NCBI RefSeq assembly: GCF_000760735.1
Contig: NZ_JMEX01000005.1
Span: 936,829-1,000,828 of the forward strand
DNA: 64,000 nt
From: Rhodococcoides fascians A44A
Lineage (GTDB): Bacteria; Actinomycetota; Actinomycetes; Mycobacteriales; Mycobacteriaceae
Reading direction: 5' to 3'
Shown: positions 8,521 through 20,228 of the stretch, piece after piece
Layout of the letters: each line of letters opens with the position of its first letter
How positions within the stretch are numbered: the stretch's first letter is position 1
The notes under the pieces: generated by a model
The model's input: only the letters and a program-made list of their open reading frames with translations
Told to the model about the DNA's origin: nothing
Database searches by the model: none
Made by a program: the position numbers and the translations under genes

Positions 8521-9960
8521 ATGGAATACACCGAATTGGCGGACTACCCGCTGCCCGCAGGCAAGCTGACCGAGTGGGTCCCCGCCGTCGCCTCCGAGGC
8601 GTGGCGCGAGGATCCGCGGGGGATCTCCTTCACTCACGAGGACCACTGCAGCCGAGGCAACGACGGTTCGTGGATCGGTACCGTCTTCGAGATCCATCGT
8701 CGTTACGACGTCGAGGTCATGCGCCGGACCATCGGTGCCTACATCGCACGGCACGAGGCGTTCCGCACACGCGTCGAGCGCGACGACCGAACCGGTGCCT
8801 GGAGGCGCTACACGGTCGACGCCGACGCCGTCACGGTCGACGACCGGGCCGAGTCGTCGTCGTGGAGCGAGTCGCAGGTCTTCGAACATCTCGAATCCTG
8901 GTTCGCCGACGTCGTCTCACCGACGACGTGGCCGCACTTCGTTCTGGCGACCGTCGTCCCCGAGCCGCACGTGGCCGCATCCGTCCCGCAGCAGGACAAG
9001 TTCCTCGTCGCGTTCGCTGCCGACCACTCGGTGATGGACGCGTACAGCCAGATCTACGCGATCAACGAGTTCGACCGCCTGTACGCACATGTTCTGGACG
9101 GTGCCGAGCACGGACTCCCCGAGGTGGGCAGTTACGTGGACTTCTCCGCAGCCGAACGTGCGTTGGGTGAATCGCTGACCGCCGACCACGACGCGGTACT
9201 GGCCTGGGACCGCTTCCTGGCTGCCGAGGACGGCCGGTTCCCGGCGTTTCCGCTCCCGTTGCGCGCGGAGAACTCGTCGGCGCCGACCGATCTCGCCACT
9301 CGTCAGAGCAGCGTGTCCTCCTGGTTGTTGACCACCGAGCAGGTCGAGGCGTTCAACGCCAAGTGCCGAGCCGCCGGCCAGAACATGCAGGCGGGAATCC
9401 TGGCGGCACTCGCTCTCGTCAACTCGCGATTGACGGGCAACGGCACGTTTCGGACGATCATGCCCATGCACACTCGCTACGCGGAGAAGTGGGCTGCGAG
9501 CGTCGGCTGGTACGTCGGGATTCTGCCGATGGAAATCCGGCTGGACGATGCAACGACCTTCGCCGAGGCAATCGATCGGGCCAACATCGGGGCAACCGAG
9601 TACAAGGGGCTCGCCGCAATGCCGTACTCGAAGATCGCATCCCTGATGTCCTCCACCGAGATTCCTCGCTTCGTCGTCTCGTACATCGACCTGAGGTTCC
9701 TTCCGGACGGCGAGGAATGGCAGGAACGGAAGGGCCGCGCACTGCGCAGCGAGTGCCACGCGGAGGACGAGGTCTACTTCTGGATCAACCGCACCCTGCA
9801 AGGCCTGAACATCTCCGCTCGATTCCCCAGCTCGGACGTGTCGACGACCAACGTGCACAGGTTCATCACCGAGTTCGTCTCCGTGGTGACCGCTGTGATC
9901 GAGGAACCGACGGAAACCCTCGATTCTGCAGTCGCCGCCGTCGGAGCAGGGCGAGAATAG
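8521..9960 (+). CDS. PapA-like HxxxD acyltransferase 1 (glycolipid acyltransferase candidate)
   Basis: A 479-residue acyltransferase of the PapA1/PapA2/TlsA kind, enzymes that acylate trehalose in sulfolipid, polyacyltrehalose or succinoyl-trehalose-lipid synthesis. The start MEYTELADYPLPAGKLTEW matches the 14301 paralogue ([19 protein letters not shown]). HxxxD is HSVMD (His169, Asp173) within AADHSVMDAY. The family mid-motif GSYVDFSAAER lies near residue 202. A late SYIDLRF block is shared with all four PapA-like members here. The ATG at 8521 was chosen by this alignment; the ATG three codons upstream is possible. It is the first of three tandem genes on this strand. Confidence 0.82.
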   Translation: MEYTELADYPLPAGKLTEWVPAVASEAWREDPRGISFTHEDHCSRGNDGSWIGTVFEIHRRYDVEVMRRTIGAYIARHEAFRTRVERDDRTGAWRRYTVDADAVTVDDRAESSSWSESQVFEHLESWFADVVSPTTWPHFVLATVVPEPHVAASVPQQDKFLVAFAADHSVMDAYSQIYAINEFDRLYAHVLDGAEHGLPEVGSYVDFSAAERALGESLTADHDAVLAWDRFLAAEDGRFPAFPLPLRAENSSAPTDLATRQSSVSSWLLTTEQVEAFNAKCRAAGQNMQAGILAALALVNSRLTGNGTFRTIMPMHTRYAEKWAASVGWYVGILPMEIRLDDATTFAEAIDRANIGATEYKGLAAMPYSKIASLMSSTEIPRFVVSYIDLRFLPDGEEWQERKGRALRSECHAEDEVYFWINRTLQGLNISARFPSSDVSTTNVHRFITEFVSVVTAVIEEPTETLDSAVAAVGAGRE

Positions 9961-9977
9961 ATCCGGGAGGAGCATCG

Positions 9978-11408
9978 ATGATCATCACCGCGCTGAGCAA
10001 CTGGACACCTCGACCGGGCACGCTCGTGGAGTGGCACCCCAGTCGGGCGGCGTCGGACGCTGCGCTGGCAGCCCCGGTGCACTCGGCCCCGCCGTCTTTT
10101 CTGCAGGAAGACCATCTGGTCGCGGCTGCAGCAGCGTCCGCTCGCGGTGACGTTCACCACGCCTACACCGGTGTCGCGACCGAGATCGACGGGGCACTCG
10201 ATCGGGATGCCCTCTCCCGGGCGATCGCTGCGTACGTGCTCCGGCACGAGGGATTGCGGTGCTGGTTCGAGGTGAACGGTACGCACGTCGTGCGACACCT
10301 CGCCTCGAACGGGGTCGCCGAGTTCGAACCGAGCGATGCAGGCAGCTTCGACACCGACGAGCAGTTCCAGAGTTACGTCCGTGCCCGTTTCTCCGCCGAA
10401 GCCACGGCGTTCGACTGGCCGGGATTCGTCGTCGGTGCCGTCGATCGCTCCGACGGTTTCACGCTCTACTACGGTGCGGATCACGCGTTCACCGACGGTG
10501 GTTCACAGGCGCTCGTCATCAGCGAACTCGCCGACCTGTACGCCCTGGAGATCGGCGAGGACGCTCCCGTACCTGCGGCAGCGGGCAGCCACCTCGAGTA
10601 CGCGACTGCAGAGCGTGCGCTCGCGGCGACGTACGGCCCCGACGCCCCCGAGATCGCGGCGTGGAGAAGCATCTTTCGAAACAACGACGGGAAGATGCCG
10701 CGGTTCCCTCTTACCCTCGGCCTCGAGGAAGGCGAACGCGGACCGGTGCGGATCGTCGAACGCCATCTGCTCGACGCCGACGCCACCGCTGCGCTCGACC
10801 GGGCGTGCAAGGCTGCGGGTGCCCGCATCAGCAGCGGCGTGTTCGCAGCCGTCGGCATTGCCGATTTCGAACTGGCCGGCCGCACCGACTACTTCGGTAT
10901 CACGGTGCTCAGCACCCGACACGTCGGTGACTACGCGCAATCACAGGGCTGGTTCGTGAACTTCGCGCCGGTCGCGTTCGCCGTCGGGGACGCCGACGCC
11001 TTCTCCGAGGTCGCCGTCAGGGCTCACGCCGGATTCGAGGCTTCGAAGAAGATCGCAGCGGTACCCGTTCATGCCGTCCTCGGCGCGCTTGCTGCCGACG
11101 GAACATTGGGCAGCGAATTGGCCGTGAGTCCGAACATGCTGTCCTACATCGATTTTCGATGGTTCCCCGGTGTCGGCCGTCCTGCCGATACTCGGGGTGA
11201 GCATTTCACCGGCGAAGGCAGGACGTCCAACGCGTCGATGTGGATCAACCGCGACGCAGACCACCTCTACTTGTGCGCGCAGGTACCCGACAATCCGGTT
11301 GCCGCCGAGTCGGTCGAGCGCTATCACTCGCACCTGCAGAGCATCCTGGAATCGGTTGCCCGTGACGGCGACTACGCGATACGGGTGGCCGAAGTCGTCG
11401 GTGGTTGA
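9978..11408 (+). CDS. PapA-like HxxxD acyltransferase 2
   Basis: A 476-residue protein with the clearest likeness to mycobacterial PapA1/PapA2: NWTPRPGTLVEWHP at residues 8-21 and LAAPVHSAPPS at 30-40 follow the PapA1 N-terminus closely. Catalytic HxxxD is HAFTD (His169, Asp173) in GADHAFTDGG. The GSHLEYATAER and SYIDFRW blocks follow in family order. GGGAGGAGC lies 6 bases before the ATG, a strong ribosome-binding site. The gene starts 17 bp after the previous one and ends 3 bp before the next, so the three form an operon. The likely reaction is acyl transfer from a CoA or PKS thioester to a sugar hydroxyl. Confidence 0.84.
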   Translation: MIITALSNWTPRPGTLVEWHPSRAASDAALAAPVHSAPPSFLQEDHLVAAAAASARGDVHHAYTGVATEIDGALDRDALSRAIAAYVLRHEGLRCWFEVNGTHVVRHLASNGVAEFEPSDAGSFDTDEQFQSYVRARFSAEATAFDWPGFVVGAVDRSDGFTLYYGADHAFTDGGSQALVISELADLYALEIGEDAPVPAAAGSHLEYATAERALAATYGPDAPEIAAWRSIFRNNDGKMPRFPLTLGLEEGERGPVRIVERHLLDADATAALDRACKAAGARISSGVFAAVGIADFELAGRTDYFGITVLSTRHVGDYAQSQGWFVNFAPVAFAVGDADAFSEVAVRAHAGFEASKKIAAVPVHAVLGALAADGTLGSELAVSPNMLSYIDFRWFPGVGRPADTRGEHFTGEGRTSNASMWINRDADHLYLCAQVPDNPVAAESVERYHSHLQSILESVARDGDYAIRVAEVVGG

Positions 11409-11411
11409 CCG

Positions 11412-12812
11412 GTGCGAGTGACCTCGATAGCCGACTTCCACACCGCACCGGGGCAGTACCTGGAGTGGCCGGTCGTGATGCGCGCAGGTACTGCGTCGTC
11501 CGTTCCGCCGTCGTTCAATCAGAGCTTCCATCTGTCGTCCGCACTCGAGCCTGCGGTCGGCAGTGGCACTGACACGGCATCGGTATGGATCGCGGTCGCC
11601 TTCGACGTCGACGGACCGATCGACATCGATGCTCTCACTTCTGCTTTCGGTACGTTCGTGCGCCGCCACCCGGCTCTGCGGACCTCGTTCGCCGCGCGAG
11701 ACGGCGTCGTCGCTCGGCGCGTGTACGAGCCGGACGAGGTCGACGTCATGACACCGACGTCGGTGATCGTCGACGGATCCGCAGCGCTCACCGCGCACAT
11801 TCGCGCGCGGTTCGACGTCCTCTGCCACCCCGCCCGCATTCCGTCGTATTCGCTCGCGGCGGTGAGCCGTACGAGCCGTTCGACTGTGGTGTGCGGTTTC
11901 GATCATGCTCACGTCGATGCGGTCTCGATGACGGTCGCGGCCGAGGAGATCTCGCATCTCTACGCGGCACACCGCGTGCAGGACGCGGCGGCCCTTCCCG
12001 AGGTCGGGAGTTTCGTCGACTTCTGCGCTACCGAGATCGCCGCTCCCGTGGTCGATCTCACGGACCCTCGCCTGCAGGCGTGGGCGAATTTCTTCGCGAG
12101 CTGCGGGAACCGGACACCCGAATTTCCTTTCGACCTCGGCGTGCCGTCCGGTACTCGCGCACCTCAGGCCACGACCGTGCACCGCCTTGCCGACGCCGCC
12201 GAGGCCGCCGCGTTCGAACAGGCCTGTCGAGATCTGGGCGGCGGTAGTTTCGCCGCAGTCGCCGCAGCGATGGCGCAGGCGTCGGCGGACATCGGTGGCC
12301 CGAGCACTCTCCCGCTGCTCTTTCCACTGCACACCCGTCGCGAAGCCCGGTACGAGCAGGCGATCGGATGGTTCACCACCAACGCTCCGATGAACGTCGA
12401 GGTGTTCGAGACGTTCGCGGGCACACTCGCCTCGGCACAGTCGTCCTTTCGGGATGCACTCGCGCTCGGGACCGTGCCGATACCCCGCGTCCTCGAAGCC
12501 GTGGGCGACACCCTCACGCGCGGGCGCGGCGACGTCTTCATGATCTCCTACGTCGACTACCGGCGCCTGCCCGGAGCCGACGCCACCGGCCGCAACGCGC
12601 ACCACATCAGCAACGTCACCACTGCCGACGACGCTCAGTTCTGGGTGTCGCGGACCCAGGACGGGCTTGCGCTGCGTTCACGTTTTCCGGACACGACGCA
12701 GGCGCACATCGTGATCGAGCGTTTCGTCCGAGCACTGCAGTCGGTCGTCCGTGCCGCGGCATCGGACCCGGTGGACACCAGTGACCTCTTGCTTCTCGGC
12801 CCGAGCGCATAG
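11412..12812 (+). CDS. PapA-like HxxxD acyltransferase 3
   Basis: A 466-residue family member starting at GTG 11412, three bases after the preceding stop. N-terminal [16 protein letters not shown] is the PapA-type opening. HxxxD is HAHVD (His165, Asp169) in [21 protein letters not shown] near residue 196 and [10 protein letters not shown] near 377 are the remaining conserved blocks. It lacks the Gly after the catalytic Asp that most relatives have. Tight spacing with the gene before implies translational coupling. The gap of 74 bp to sseA marks the right edge of the main insertion. Confidence 0.8.
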   Translation: MRVTSIADFHTAPGQYLEWPVVMRAGTASSVPPSFNQSFHLSSALEPAVGSGTDTASVWIAVAFDVDGPIDIDALTSAFGTFVRRHPALRTSFAARDGVVARRVYEPDEVDVMTPTSVIVDGSAALTAHIRARFDVLCHPARIPSYSLAAVSRTSRSTVVCGFDHAHVDAVSMTVAAEEISHLYAAHRVQDAAALPEVGSFVDFCATEIAAPVVDLTDPRLQAWANFFASCGNRTPEFPFDLGVPSGTRAPQATTVHRLADAAEAAAFEQACRDLGGGSFAAVAAAMAQASADIGGPSTLPLLFPLHTRREARYEQAIGWFTTNAPMNVEVFETFAGTLASAQSSFRDALALGTVPIPRVLEAVGDTLTRGRGDVFMISYVDYRRLPGADATGRNAHHISNVTTADDAQFWVSRTQDGLALRSRFPDTTQAHIVIERFVRALQSVVRAAASDPVDTSDLLLLGPSA

Positions 12813-12886
12813 GATCGATGCAGTCAGCTCGTCACCCGGCGAACTGCTCATCTCCCTCTCGAATTCTCAGTAGGAGCGAAGAAGAA

Positions 12887-13783
<897 letters not shown>

Positions 13784-13787
13784 CGCC

Positions 13788-14210
13788 GTGGCCGATTCTC
13801 AGGGCATGCCTGACACCCTGGCCGAGATCGTCGAGGATTTCGCGGCGGTCGGGGGCCAGGACAAGCTTCAGTTGCTGCTCGAGTTCAGCCGTGAGCTTCC
13901 CGAGCTGCCTGCTCACCTCGAGCAGGCAGCGATGGAGCCCGTTCCGGAGTGCCAGTCCCCACTGTTTCTCTCCGTGGACGCCGACGACCGAGACCATGTG
14001 CAGCTGCACTTCAGCGCGCCGCCGGAGGCACCGACGACGCGCGGCTTCGCGTCGATCCTTCATCAGGGCCTCGACGGTCACAGTGCGCAGGACATTCTGG
14101 ACGTGCCGGACGACTTCTATCTGGCGCTCGGGTTGGGTGACGCGGTGAGCCCGCTCCGGCTGCGCGGGATGTCCGCGATGTTGGCTCGCATCAAACGACA
14201 TCTGAGGTGA
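13788..14210 (+). CDS. SufE-like sulfur acceptor protein
   Basis: A 140-residue SufE-family protein, which accepts persulfide sulfur from a cysteine desulfurase or rhodanese and passes it to Fe-S assembly. The conserved [10 protein letters not shown] block holds the acceptor Cys55, and [10 protein letters not shown] and [12 protein letters not shown] are family signatures. The GTG start lies 4 bp after sseA; an ATG 18 bases downstream is an alternative. Pairing with SseA suggests a thiosulfate-to-acceptor sulfur relay. No SufS lies in the window. It corresponds to Rv3284 from memory. Confidence 0.9.
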   Translation: MADSQGMPDTLAEIVEDFAAVGGQDKLQLLLEFSRELPELPAHLEQAAMEPVPECQSPLFLSVDADDRDHVQLHFSAPPEAPTTRGFASILHQGLDGHSAQDILDVPDDFYLALGLGDAVSPLRLRGMSAMLARIKRHLR

Positions 14211-14300
14211 CCGGCCGTCTTGATCGATACACTTCGGGCTCGGTACACTCGGCCAGAGTAGTTGTCTGTTCAAGTCACCGGGAAAGATGGTCAGTGCCGC

Positions 14301-15776
14301 ATGGAATTCACCGAGCTGGCTGACTACGCCATTCCCGCTGGAACCATCACCGAGTGGATTCCCAGCGTCGGGCCGCACGCCACCACTCCGGTTCTGGCCG
14401 GGTGGCAGCCCGACAGCCGACCCACGTCGTACGTCCACGAGGCGCATCTACGCTCCAGCCTCGCCAGCCCCAGGCGGGGGCGGGAGAGCTGGCTGGGCGC
14501 AGCATTCGAGATCGACGGCCCGCTGGACAAGCCCGCGTTCCGGCGCGCCGTCCTCGCGTGGATCGACCGTCACGAATCGATGCGCTCGCACGCGTCGATC
14601 GACGAGGATTCCGGTGCACTGTCTCGTGTGACCGCAGCCGAGGGCGCCATCGACGTCTGGCAGGTGGAGCAGGAACGCTGCGTTCAGTCCAGTGAGGTCT
14701 ACGAGCACCTTCAGTACCTGTTCGACGAATTCACGTCACCGCTGGCGTGGCCCGCCTACGCTTTCGTGACGCTCGAGCCGCTGGCCGAGGAAGCCTCGAA
14801 TCGCGTCACTGTCTTCTTCGCCGCGGACCACTCGATCATCGACGGACTGTCCACCGTTCTCGTCGCGCACGAGATCTCCGCCCTGTATGCGGAGGCCAAG
14901 GATCAGGTGCCCGCGGGGTTGTTCGAGGCAGGTTCCTACCTCGACTTCGGCGTGTCCGAGCGGCGGGTGCACGAGGAACTGGAGAACACGCACGACGCCG
15001 TCCTGGCGTGGAAGCATTTCTTGGACGAGGGCAACGGTGAGTTGCCGGCATTCCCGCTGGACATCGGTCGTCCGGGCGGCGTGCACGCACCGCAGAGCGG
15101 CCTGTCGGCGTGGATTCTCGATGCGGAGCGAGCCGACGCTTTCTCGGTGGCGTGCCGGAAGACAGGCAACAGGCTGTTCTCCGGCCTGCTCGCGGCGTTG
15201 GCTGTCGCGGGCGCGGAACTTTCCGGCGACACTCGGTTTCGCACCATCACACCGGTCCACACCCGAGACCAGCCACACTGGGTGTCCTCGCTCGGCTGGT
15301 TCGTCGGGCTGTGCCCGCTGTCGTTCGACATCGCCGACGCGGAATCGTTCGGCTCCATCGTGGCTCAGGCGACCGAGCAGGTCACGGCGACGAAGCCTGT
15401 AGCCCGGGTACCTCTGGATCGCGTCTTCCGGGCGCTCGACGCGTCGGCGAAACCGCGTTTCGTCGTCTCCTTCATGGACGTGCGCTTCGCCCCCATGGCC
15501 GAGAACTGGCACGACTGGAATGCTCGCGCGTTGCGCAGCAGGCAGTACGACCACGACGTCTACATCTGGATCAACCGGACGCCTCGCGGGATCAACATCT
15601 CCGCGCGCTACCCCAACACCGAGGAAGCGACGTCGAACGTGCACCAGTACGTCGGCGCACTTCGCCGGATCGTCGACGAGGTGGTCGATACCGGCAGTTA
15701 CGCCCTCTCCGGTCGAGCAGGGCGTGAGCGCAACCTCGACGCGTCCAGTACCGGCCCGATTGCTACCAATCAGTAG
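14301..15776 (+). CDS. PapA-like HxxxD acyltransferase 4 (isolated copy between the sufE-like gene and accA3)
   Basis: A 491-residue acyltransferase closest in the window to the 8521 protein: the two share the ME-(Y/F)-TELADY start, AADHS-xx-D (here His177, Asp181 in HSIIDGL), [11 protein letters not shown] and the WINRT-x-xG-x-NISAR-(F/Y)-P ending. The ATG at 14301 follows GGGAAAG 13 bases upstream. It interrupts the conserved neighbourhood of the sufE-like gene and accA3, so it arose as a second insertion or dispersed duplication. The last 20 residues are poorly conserved. Predicted role is the same sugar-lipid acylation; whether it acts in the same pathway is inference. Confidence 0.82.
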   Translation: MEFTELADYAIPAGTITEWIPSVGPHATTPVLAGWQPDSRPTSYVHEAHLRSSLASPRRGRESWLGAAFEIDGPLDKPAFRRAVLAWIDRHESMRSHASIDEDSGALSRVTAAEGAIDVWQVEQERCVQSSEVYEHLQYLFDEFTSPLAWPAYAFVTLEPLAEEASNRVTVFFAADHSIIDGLSTVLVAHEISALYAEAKDQVPAGLFEAGSYLDFGVSERRVHEELENTHDAVLAWKHFLDEGNGELPAFPLDIGRPGGVHAPQSGLSAWILDAERADAFSVACRKTGNRLFSGLLAALAVAGAELSGDTRFRTITPVHTRDQPHWVSSLGWFVGLCPLSFDIADAESFGSIVAQATEQVTATKPVARVPLDRVFRALDASAKPRFVVSFMDVRFAPMAENWHDWNARALRSRQYDHDVYIWINRTPRGINISARYPNTEEATSNVHQYVGALRRIVDEVVDTGSYALSGRAGRERNLDASSTGPIATNQ

Positions 15777-15922
15777 GTAGTGACTCGATTTTTGGGGAGG
15801 TTCCCCATAATCACCATCCAGTTTCGGTTGTCTTCGGGGCTGTGCTTAAACTCCGAAGAGACGCTCGTACCAGTGCGGCACGAAACGGCCAGCACGGAAC
15901 ACTCGACACCACAGGAGGCTCA

Positions 15923-17716
15923 GTGCCCAGCCATGCCAGTGCGCATATCACCAAGGTCCTCGTCGCTAATCGCGGCGAGATTGCAGTTCGGGTGATCAGA
16001 GCAGCAGCAGATGCAGGCCTGAGAAGTGTCGCGGTCTACGCAGAACCCGACGCCGACGCCCCCCACGTCCGCCTCGCCGACGAAGCCTTCGCCCTCGGCG
16101 GCCAGACCTCGGCGGAATCGTATTTGGTCATCGACAAACTCTTGGGCGCCGCAGCCAAGTCCGGTGCCGACGCCATCCACCCCGGCTATGGCTTCCTCTC
16201 CGAAAACGCCGACTTCGCCCAGGCCGTCATCGACGCAGGCCTGATCTGGATCGGACCCTCCCCCCAATCCATCCGCGACCTCGGCGACAAAGTCACCGCC
16301 CGCCACATCGCCGCCCGCGCCAAAGCACCCTCCGTTCCCGGCACCGCAGAACCGGTGAAGGACGCCGAGGAAATCCTTGCCTTCGCCGACGAACACGGCC
16401 TCCCCATCGCCATCAAAGCCGCCTTCGGCGGCGGCGGCCGCGGTATGAAGGTCGCCCGCACCCGCGAAGAGATCCCCGAGCTGTTCGACTCCGCCACCCG
16501 CGAAGCCGTCGCAGCGTTCGGTCGCGGTGAATGCTTCGTCGAGCGCTACCTCGACAAGCCCCGCCACGTCGAAGCACAGGTCATCGCCGACCAGCACGGC
16601 AACGTCGTCGTCGCAGGCACCCGCGACTGCTCCCTGCAGCGCCGCTTCCAGAAGCTCGTCGAGGAAGCACCGGCACCGTTCCTCACCGACGCCCAGCGCG
16701 CCGAGATCCATTCCTCCGCCAAGGCCATCTGCAAAGAGGCCGGTTACTACGGCGCCGGGACCGTGGAATACCTCGTCGGCCAGGACGGCCTGGTCTCCTT
16801 CCTCGAGGTCAACACCCGACTTCAGGTCGAGCACCCCGTCACCGAAGAGACCTCCGGCATCGACCTGGTGCTGCAGCAGTTCCGCATCGCCAACGGCGAA
16901 GAGCTCTCCATTACCGAAGATCCCGCCCCGCGTGGACACTCGTTCGAGTTCCGCATCAACGGTGAGGACGCAGGCCGCGGCTTCCTGCCCGCTCCCGGCC
17001 CGGTCACCACGTTCGTCGCGCCGTCCGGTCCCGGTGTGCGCGTGGACTCCGGTGTCGAATCCGGCTCGGTCATCGGTGGCCAGTTCGACTCCATGCTCGC
17101 CAAGCTGATCGTCACCGGCGCCACCCGCGAGGAAGCCCTCGCGCGTTCGCGTCGCGCGTTGGCCGAATTCAAGGTCGAAGGCCTCGCCACGGTCATCCCG
17201 TTCCACGCGGCCGTCGTCTCCGATCCCGCATTCATCGGTGACGGAGAATCCTTCGACGTCCACACCCGCTGGATCGAAACCGAATGGGACAACCAGGTAC
17301 CCCCGTTCACCGCAGGCGAAGCGTTGGACGAGGACGAGGCGCTGCCGCGCCAGGCCGTCGTCGTCGAGGTCGGAGGCCGACGCGTCGAGGTGTCCCTGCC
17401 CGGCCAGTTCTCCCTCGGCGGCGGCGCAGGTGCGACCGACGGTGCAATTCGCCGCAAGCCCAAGCCCCGCACACGCGGCGGCGCAGGCGCCGGAGCTGCC
17501 TCCGGTGACGCTGTCACCGCACCCATGCAAGGCACCGTCGTCAAGGTCGCCGTCGAAGAAGGACAAGAAGTCGCCGAAGGCGACCTCATCGCCGTGCTCG
17601 AAGCCATGAAAATGGAAAACCCCGTCAACGCCCACAAAGCAGGCACAGTGACCGGCCTCGCCGTCCAACCAGGATCCGCCATCACCCAGGGCACCGTCCT
17701 CGCAGAACTGAAGTAG
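15923..17716 (+). CDS. accA3: Acyl-CoA carboxylase biotin carboxylase/BCCP alpha subunit
   Basis: A 597-residue alpha subunit that carboxylates its own biotin using ATP and bicarbonate and serves several AccD partners. Biotin carboxylase motifs are in order: [17 protein letters not shown] at the N-terminus, the [13 protein letters not shown] loop, and [14 protein letters not shown] in the active site. The C-terminal BCCP domain carries the biotinylation motif EAMKMEN with Lys563. GTG at 15923 is chosen over upstream in-frame codons because AGGAGG lies 4 bases before it and the length then matches mycobacterial AccA3. AccD5 and AccE5 are 13 kb upstream, separated by the acyltransferase island. 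Confidence 0.96.
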   Translation: MPSHASAHITKVLVANRGEIAVRVIRAAADAGLRSVAVYAEPDADAPHVRLADEAFALGGQTSAESYLVIDKLLGAAAKSGADAIHPGYGFLSENADFAQAVIDAGLIWIGPSPQSIRDLGDKVTARHIAARAKAPSVPGTAEPVKDAEEILAFADEHGLPIAIKAAFGGGGRGMKVARTREEIPELFDSATREAVAAFGRGECFVERYLDKPRHVEAQVIADQHGNVVVAGTRDCSLQRRFQKLVEEAPAPFLTDAQRAEIHSSAKAICKEAGYYGAGTVEYLVGQDGLVSFLEVNTRLQVEHPVTEETSGIDLVLQQFRIANGEELSITEDPAPRGHSFEFRINGEDAGRGFLPAPGPVTTFVAPSGPGVRVDSGVESGSVIGGQFDSMLAKLIVTGATREEALARSRRALAEFKVEGLATVIPFHAAVVSDPAFIGDGESFDVHTRWIETEWDNQVPPFTAGEALDEDEALPRQAVVVEVGGRRVEVSLPGQFSLGGGAGATDGAIRRKPKPRTRGGAGAGAASGDAVTAPMQGTVVKVAVEEGQEVAEGDLIAVLEAMKMENPVNAHKAGTVTGLAVQPGSAITQGTVLAELK

Positions 17717-17753
17717 TACGAAAGAAAGCGACGTCCGGGTTAGTCTGTCTGTC

Positions 17754-18185
17754 ATGGCCGACAACCCGGACGTTCGCATTGGTACCGCCGAACGCGAGCA
17801 GGCGCTCTCCAACCTGAGTCAGCACCTGAGCGACGGACGCCTGACGCTTCCGGAATTCGACGAGCGCAGCGCGGTGGTGACTGCAGCGACAACCCGCGGC
17901 GAGCTGGATTCGGTCTTCACCGACCTTCCCACGCCCTCGTTGGCTCCTACGGCGTCCCGGCCGCTCGACATCTCCAAGTCCGCAGAGCCTGCGATCGAGC
18001 CGGCAGCCCCGGCCGTGGTGGACGGCTGGGATTGGCGAAAAGCCACCATGGCGGCGGCACCGATCGTTGCGCTGATCCTGTTCTTCGTCGTACCGGTGTC
18101 CAACAGCTGGTTGTTCTTCCTTCTCATTCCTCTGACCGGTGCCCTGCTGTTCGGTGGCGATCGCTCCAGGCGGCGCGATCGGTGA
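17754..18185 (+). CDS. DUF1707 membrane protein
   Basis: A 143-residue protein with an N-terminal DUF1707 domain: RIGTAEREQALSNLSQHLSDG, cut here at DGRL, then LPEFDER and TRGELDSVFTDLP at residues 8-60. Two adjacent membrane segments follow at about 98-134, then a basic RSRRRDR tail. DUF1707 proteins are small actinobacterial membrane proteins of unknown role. Its stop overlaps the GTG of the HAD gene by four bases, so the two are translated together. Confidence 0.8.
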   Translation: MADNPDVRIGTAEREQALSNLSQHLSDGRLTLPEFDERSAVVTAATTRGELDSVFTDLPTPSLAPTASRPLDISKSAEPAIEPAAPAVVDGWDWRKATMAAAPIVALILFFVVPVSNSWLFFLLIPLTGALLFGGDRSRRRDR

Positions 18186-18883
18186 CGGCGAAGATACTTC
18201 TCTTCGACGTCTTCGGCACGGTCGTCGATTGGAGAACCAGCGTTGCCGCGCACTGCGCCGACGCACTGCCTGGCGACGTCGATTCGTACGCGTTCGCCGA
18301 CCGTTGGCGCAGTCTCTATCAACCATCGATGGAGGACGTCCGATCCGGCGCGCGGGAGTTCGTCCGTCTCGACGTGCTTCACCTCGAAAGCCTGCGGACC
18401 GTACTCGACGAGTTCGGTGTGCACTTGCCCGCCGAGGCCGTCGCTAGGTTGAACACTGTCTGGCATCGACTGACGCCGTGGCCGGACTCGGTCTCCGGGC
18501 TCTCGCGGTTGAAATCGCAGTTCGTGATCGCTCCCCTGTCCAACGGCAACATCTCGCTGCTGTTGGACATGGCGAAGAACGCAGGATTGCCGTGGGACGC
18601 GATACTCGGCGCCGAGCCGGTGCGCGCCTACAAGCCGAGCCCCGAGGCATACCTACGCACCGCCGACATCCTCGGTGTCCCACCGGAGCACTGCATGATG
18701 GTTGCCGCGCACAACAGTGACCTCGACGCGGCGCGTGCATGCGGATTCCAGACCGCCTTCATCGCCCGCCCCACCGAGCATGGTCCGTCCCAGACCACCG
18801 ACCTCATCGCCGAGTCGGACTGGACCTACAGCCTCGACTCGATCACCGAACTCGCCGACGTGCTCGGACGCCGAGATTCCTGA
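18182..18883 (+). CDS. HAD superfamily hydrolase, haloacid dehalogenase type II-like
   Basis: A 233-residue HAD hydrolase. Motif I is LLFDVFGTVVDW with nucleophile Asp9. Motif II is LSNGNI near residue 119. Motif III is KPSPEAY with Lys near 151, and motif IV is AAHNSDLDAARACG. This set, with a four-helix cap between I and II, is typical of type II haloacid dehalogenases, which hydrolyse 2-haloacids through an aspartyl ester, although many relatives act on phosphates. The GTG start overlaps the DUF1707 stop (GTGA). The substrate is not predictable from sequence. Confidence 0.83.
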   Translation: MTAKILLFDVFGTVVDWRTSVAAHCADALPGDVDSYAFADRWRSLYQPSMEDVRSGAREFVRLDVLHLESLRTVLDEFGVHLPAEAVARLNTVWHRLTPWPDSVSGLSRLKSQFVIAPLSNGNISLLLDMAKNAGLPWDAILGAEPVRAYKPSPEAYLRTADILGVPPEHCMMVAAHNSDLDAARACGFQTAFIARPTEHGPSQTTDLIAESDWTYSLDSITELADVLGRRDS

Positions 18884-19018
18884 CATGATCGACGCGCACA
18901 CACACCTCGGCACCAACGGGTACATCTCCACGTGGGGGCAGTTGCTCGCCGGCTGCCCTCCCCCGCAGTCACCGATGTCCGACGCCTCGTTCTCTTCACT
19001 CACGGATTTCGGTGACTC

Positions 19019-20167
19019 ATGCACATTCTTCGCCGCGACACCACCGGTGGCGCGCTCCTTCTACTCGCGACGGTCGCCGCGCTGACCTGGGCGAACAGCG
19101 CCTGGTCCGAAAGCTACTCCATTCTGGGCGATTTCAGTATCGGCCCGTCGACACTGCACCTCCATCTGTCGATCACTCAGTGGGCGGCCGATGGGGTACT
19201 TGCCCTGTTCTTCTTCGTCGTCGGGTTGGAACTCGCCCGTGAATTCGTCGCCGGCGACCTCCGCAATCCGCGAACCGCGGCCGTCCCGATCGCGGCGGCG
19301 GTGGGCGGCGTTCTCGTTCCCGCCTGTCTTTACCTTGCCATCAACATCCCTGCTGCCGAGGGCGTCTCGACAGGGTGGGCGGTGCCCGCAGCCACGGACA
19401 TCGCGTTCGCGGTCGCCGTCCTCGCTCTTGTCGGATCCAAACTCCCGCCGCCGGTCCGACTGTTTCTGCTGACGCTGGCTGTCGTCGACGATCTGATCGC
19501 CGTCGCCATCATCGCGCTGGGATACACCCAGTCCATTTCGGTACTCACTCTCGTGGGTGCACTGATCGCGGCAGCGCTGTTCGCGTTCGCGTACCGACGC
19601 GGCTTCGCTACAGGGTGGATCCTGGTCCCCCTGGCCCTGGCGACGTGGGGTCTGATGCACGCGTCGGGAGTGCACGCGACCATCGCCGGTGTGCTGCTCG
19701 GATTCTGCGTTCCTGTGCGCGGTGGCACCAGCGAACGACTCGCACACACCCTGACACCGTGGTCGTCCTGCTTCGCAGTTCCGCTGTTCGCGTTCTTCGC
19801 AGCCGGTGTCCACGTCGGCGGTGCGAGCGGCCTCGCCTCTGCGTACGGTGACCCGGTCGCCCTGGGCATCATCGTGGCGTTGGTTATCGGCAAGCCCGTC
19901 GGGATCCTGGCCACCACCTGGCTGATGTCCCGCCTTCCGGGTTTCAGGCTCGACGACGACCTCCGCTGGCCCGATCTCGTGGGTGTCGCACTGCTCGCGG
20001 GCATCGGTTTCACGGTTTCACTGCTGATCGCCGATCTCGGTTTCGGAACAGGCACTCTGGAAGGCGAACACGCAAAGGTCGGTGTGCTCACCGGATCCCT
20101 CGTCGCAGCCGTCCTCGGCTCGGTGTGGTTGCTCGTCCGAAGTCGAAACTATCGGAGCCGAGGTTGA
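19019..20167 (+). CDS. nhaA: Na+/H+ antiporter NhaA
   Basis: A 382-residue polytopic membrane protein that expels Na+ or Li+ in exchange for protons. The ion site residues are Asp127 in PAATDIAFA and Asp157-Asp158 in LAVVDDL, with the same 30-residue spacing as Asp133 and Asp163-Asp164 of E. coli NhaA. About eleven hydrophobic segments are visible, including FFFVVGLELARE. The ATG at 19019 is forced by an in-frame stop two codons upstream; no good ribosome-binding site is seen. It stands alone after a 135-bp gap. Confidence 0.93.
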   Translation: MHILRRDTTGGALLLLATVAALTWANSAWSESYSILGDFSIGPSTLHLHLSITQWAADGVLALFFFVVGLELAREFVAGDLRNPRTAAVPIAAAVGGVLVPACLYLAINIPAAEGVSTGWAVPAATDIAFAVAVLALVGSKLPPPVRLFLLTLAVVDDLIAVAIIALGYTQSISVLTLVGALIAAALFAFAYRRGFATGWILVPLALATWGLMHASGVHATIAGVLLGFCVPVRGGTSERLAHTLTPWSSCFAVPLFAFFAAGVHVGGASGLASAYGDPVALGIIVALVIGKPVGILATTWLMSRLPGFRLDDDLRWPDLVGVALLAGIGFTVSLLIADLGFGTGTLEGEHAKVGVLTGSLVAAVLGSVWLLVRSRNYRSRG

Positions 20168-20228
20168 GCTCCGAGGTTTCTGCAATCCAGGAACGCGAAG
20201 CATCCGACACCCGAACCGCAGCATCGGG

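Noticed and set aside
10941..12605. A 554-codon minus-strand frame across the PapA-like genes 2 and 3
   Set aside because: High-GC shadow; Arg/Gly/Asp-rich, no motifs, and the plus strand has two intact HxxxD enzymes.
15788..15810. Small hairpin GGGGA/TCCCC next to a T-run, considered as terminator between the last acyltransferase and accA3
   Set aside because: Only a 5-bp stem and the T-run precedes rather than follows it on the coding strand; too weak to list.
18885..19018. Short frame starting MIDAHTHLG between the HAD gene and nhaA, resembling an amidohydrolase N-terminus
   Set aside because: Only the first nine residues resemble metal-binding amidohydrolases; the rest has no similarity and runs into nhaA. 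A remnant is possible but not supportable.
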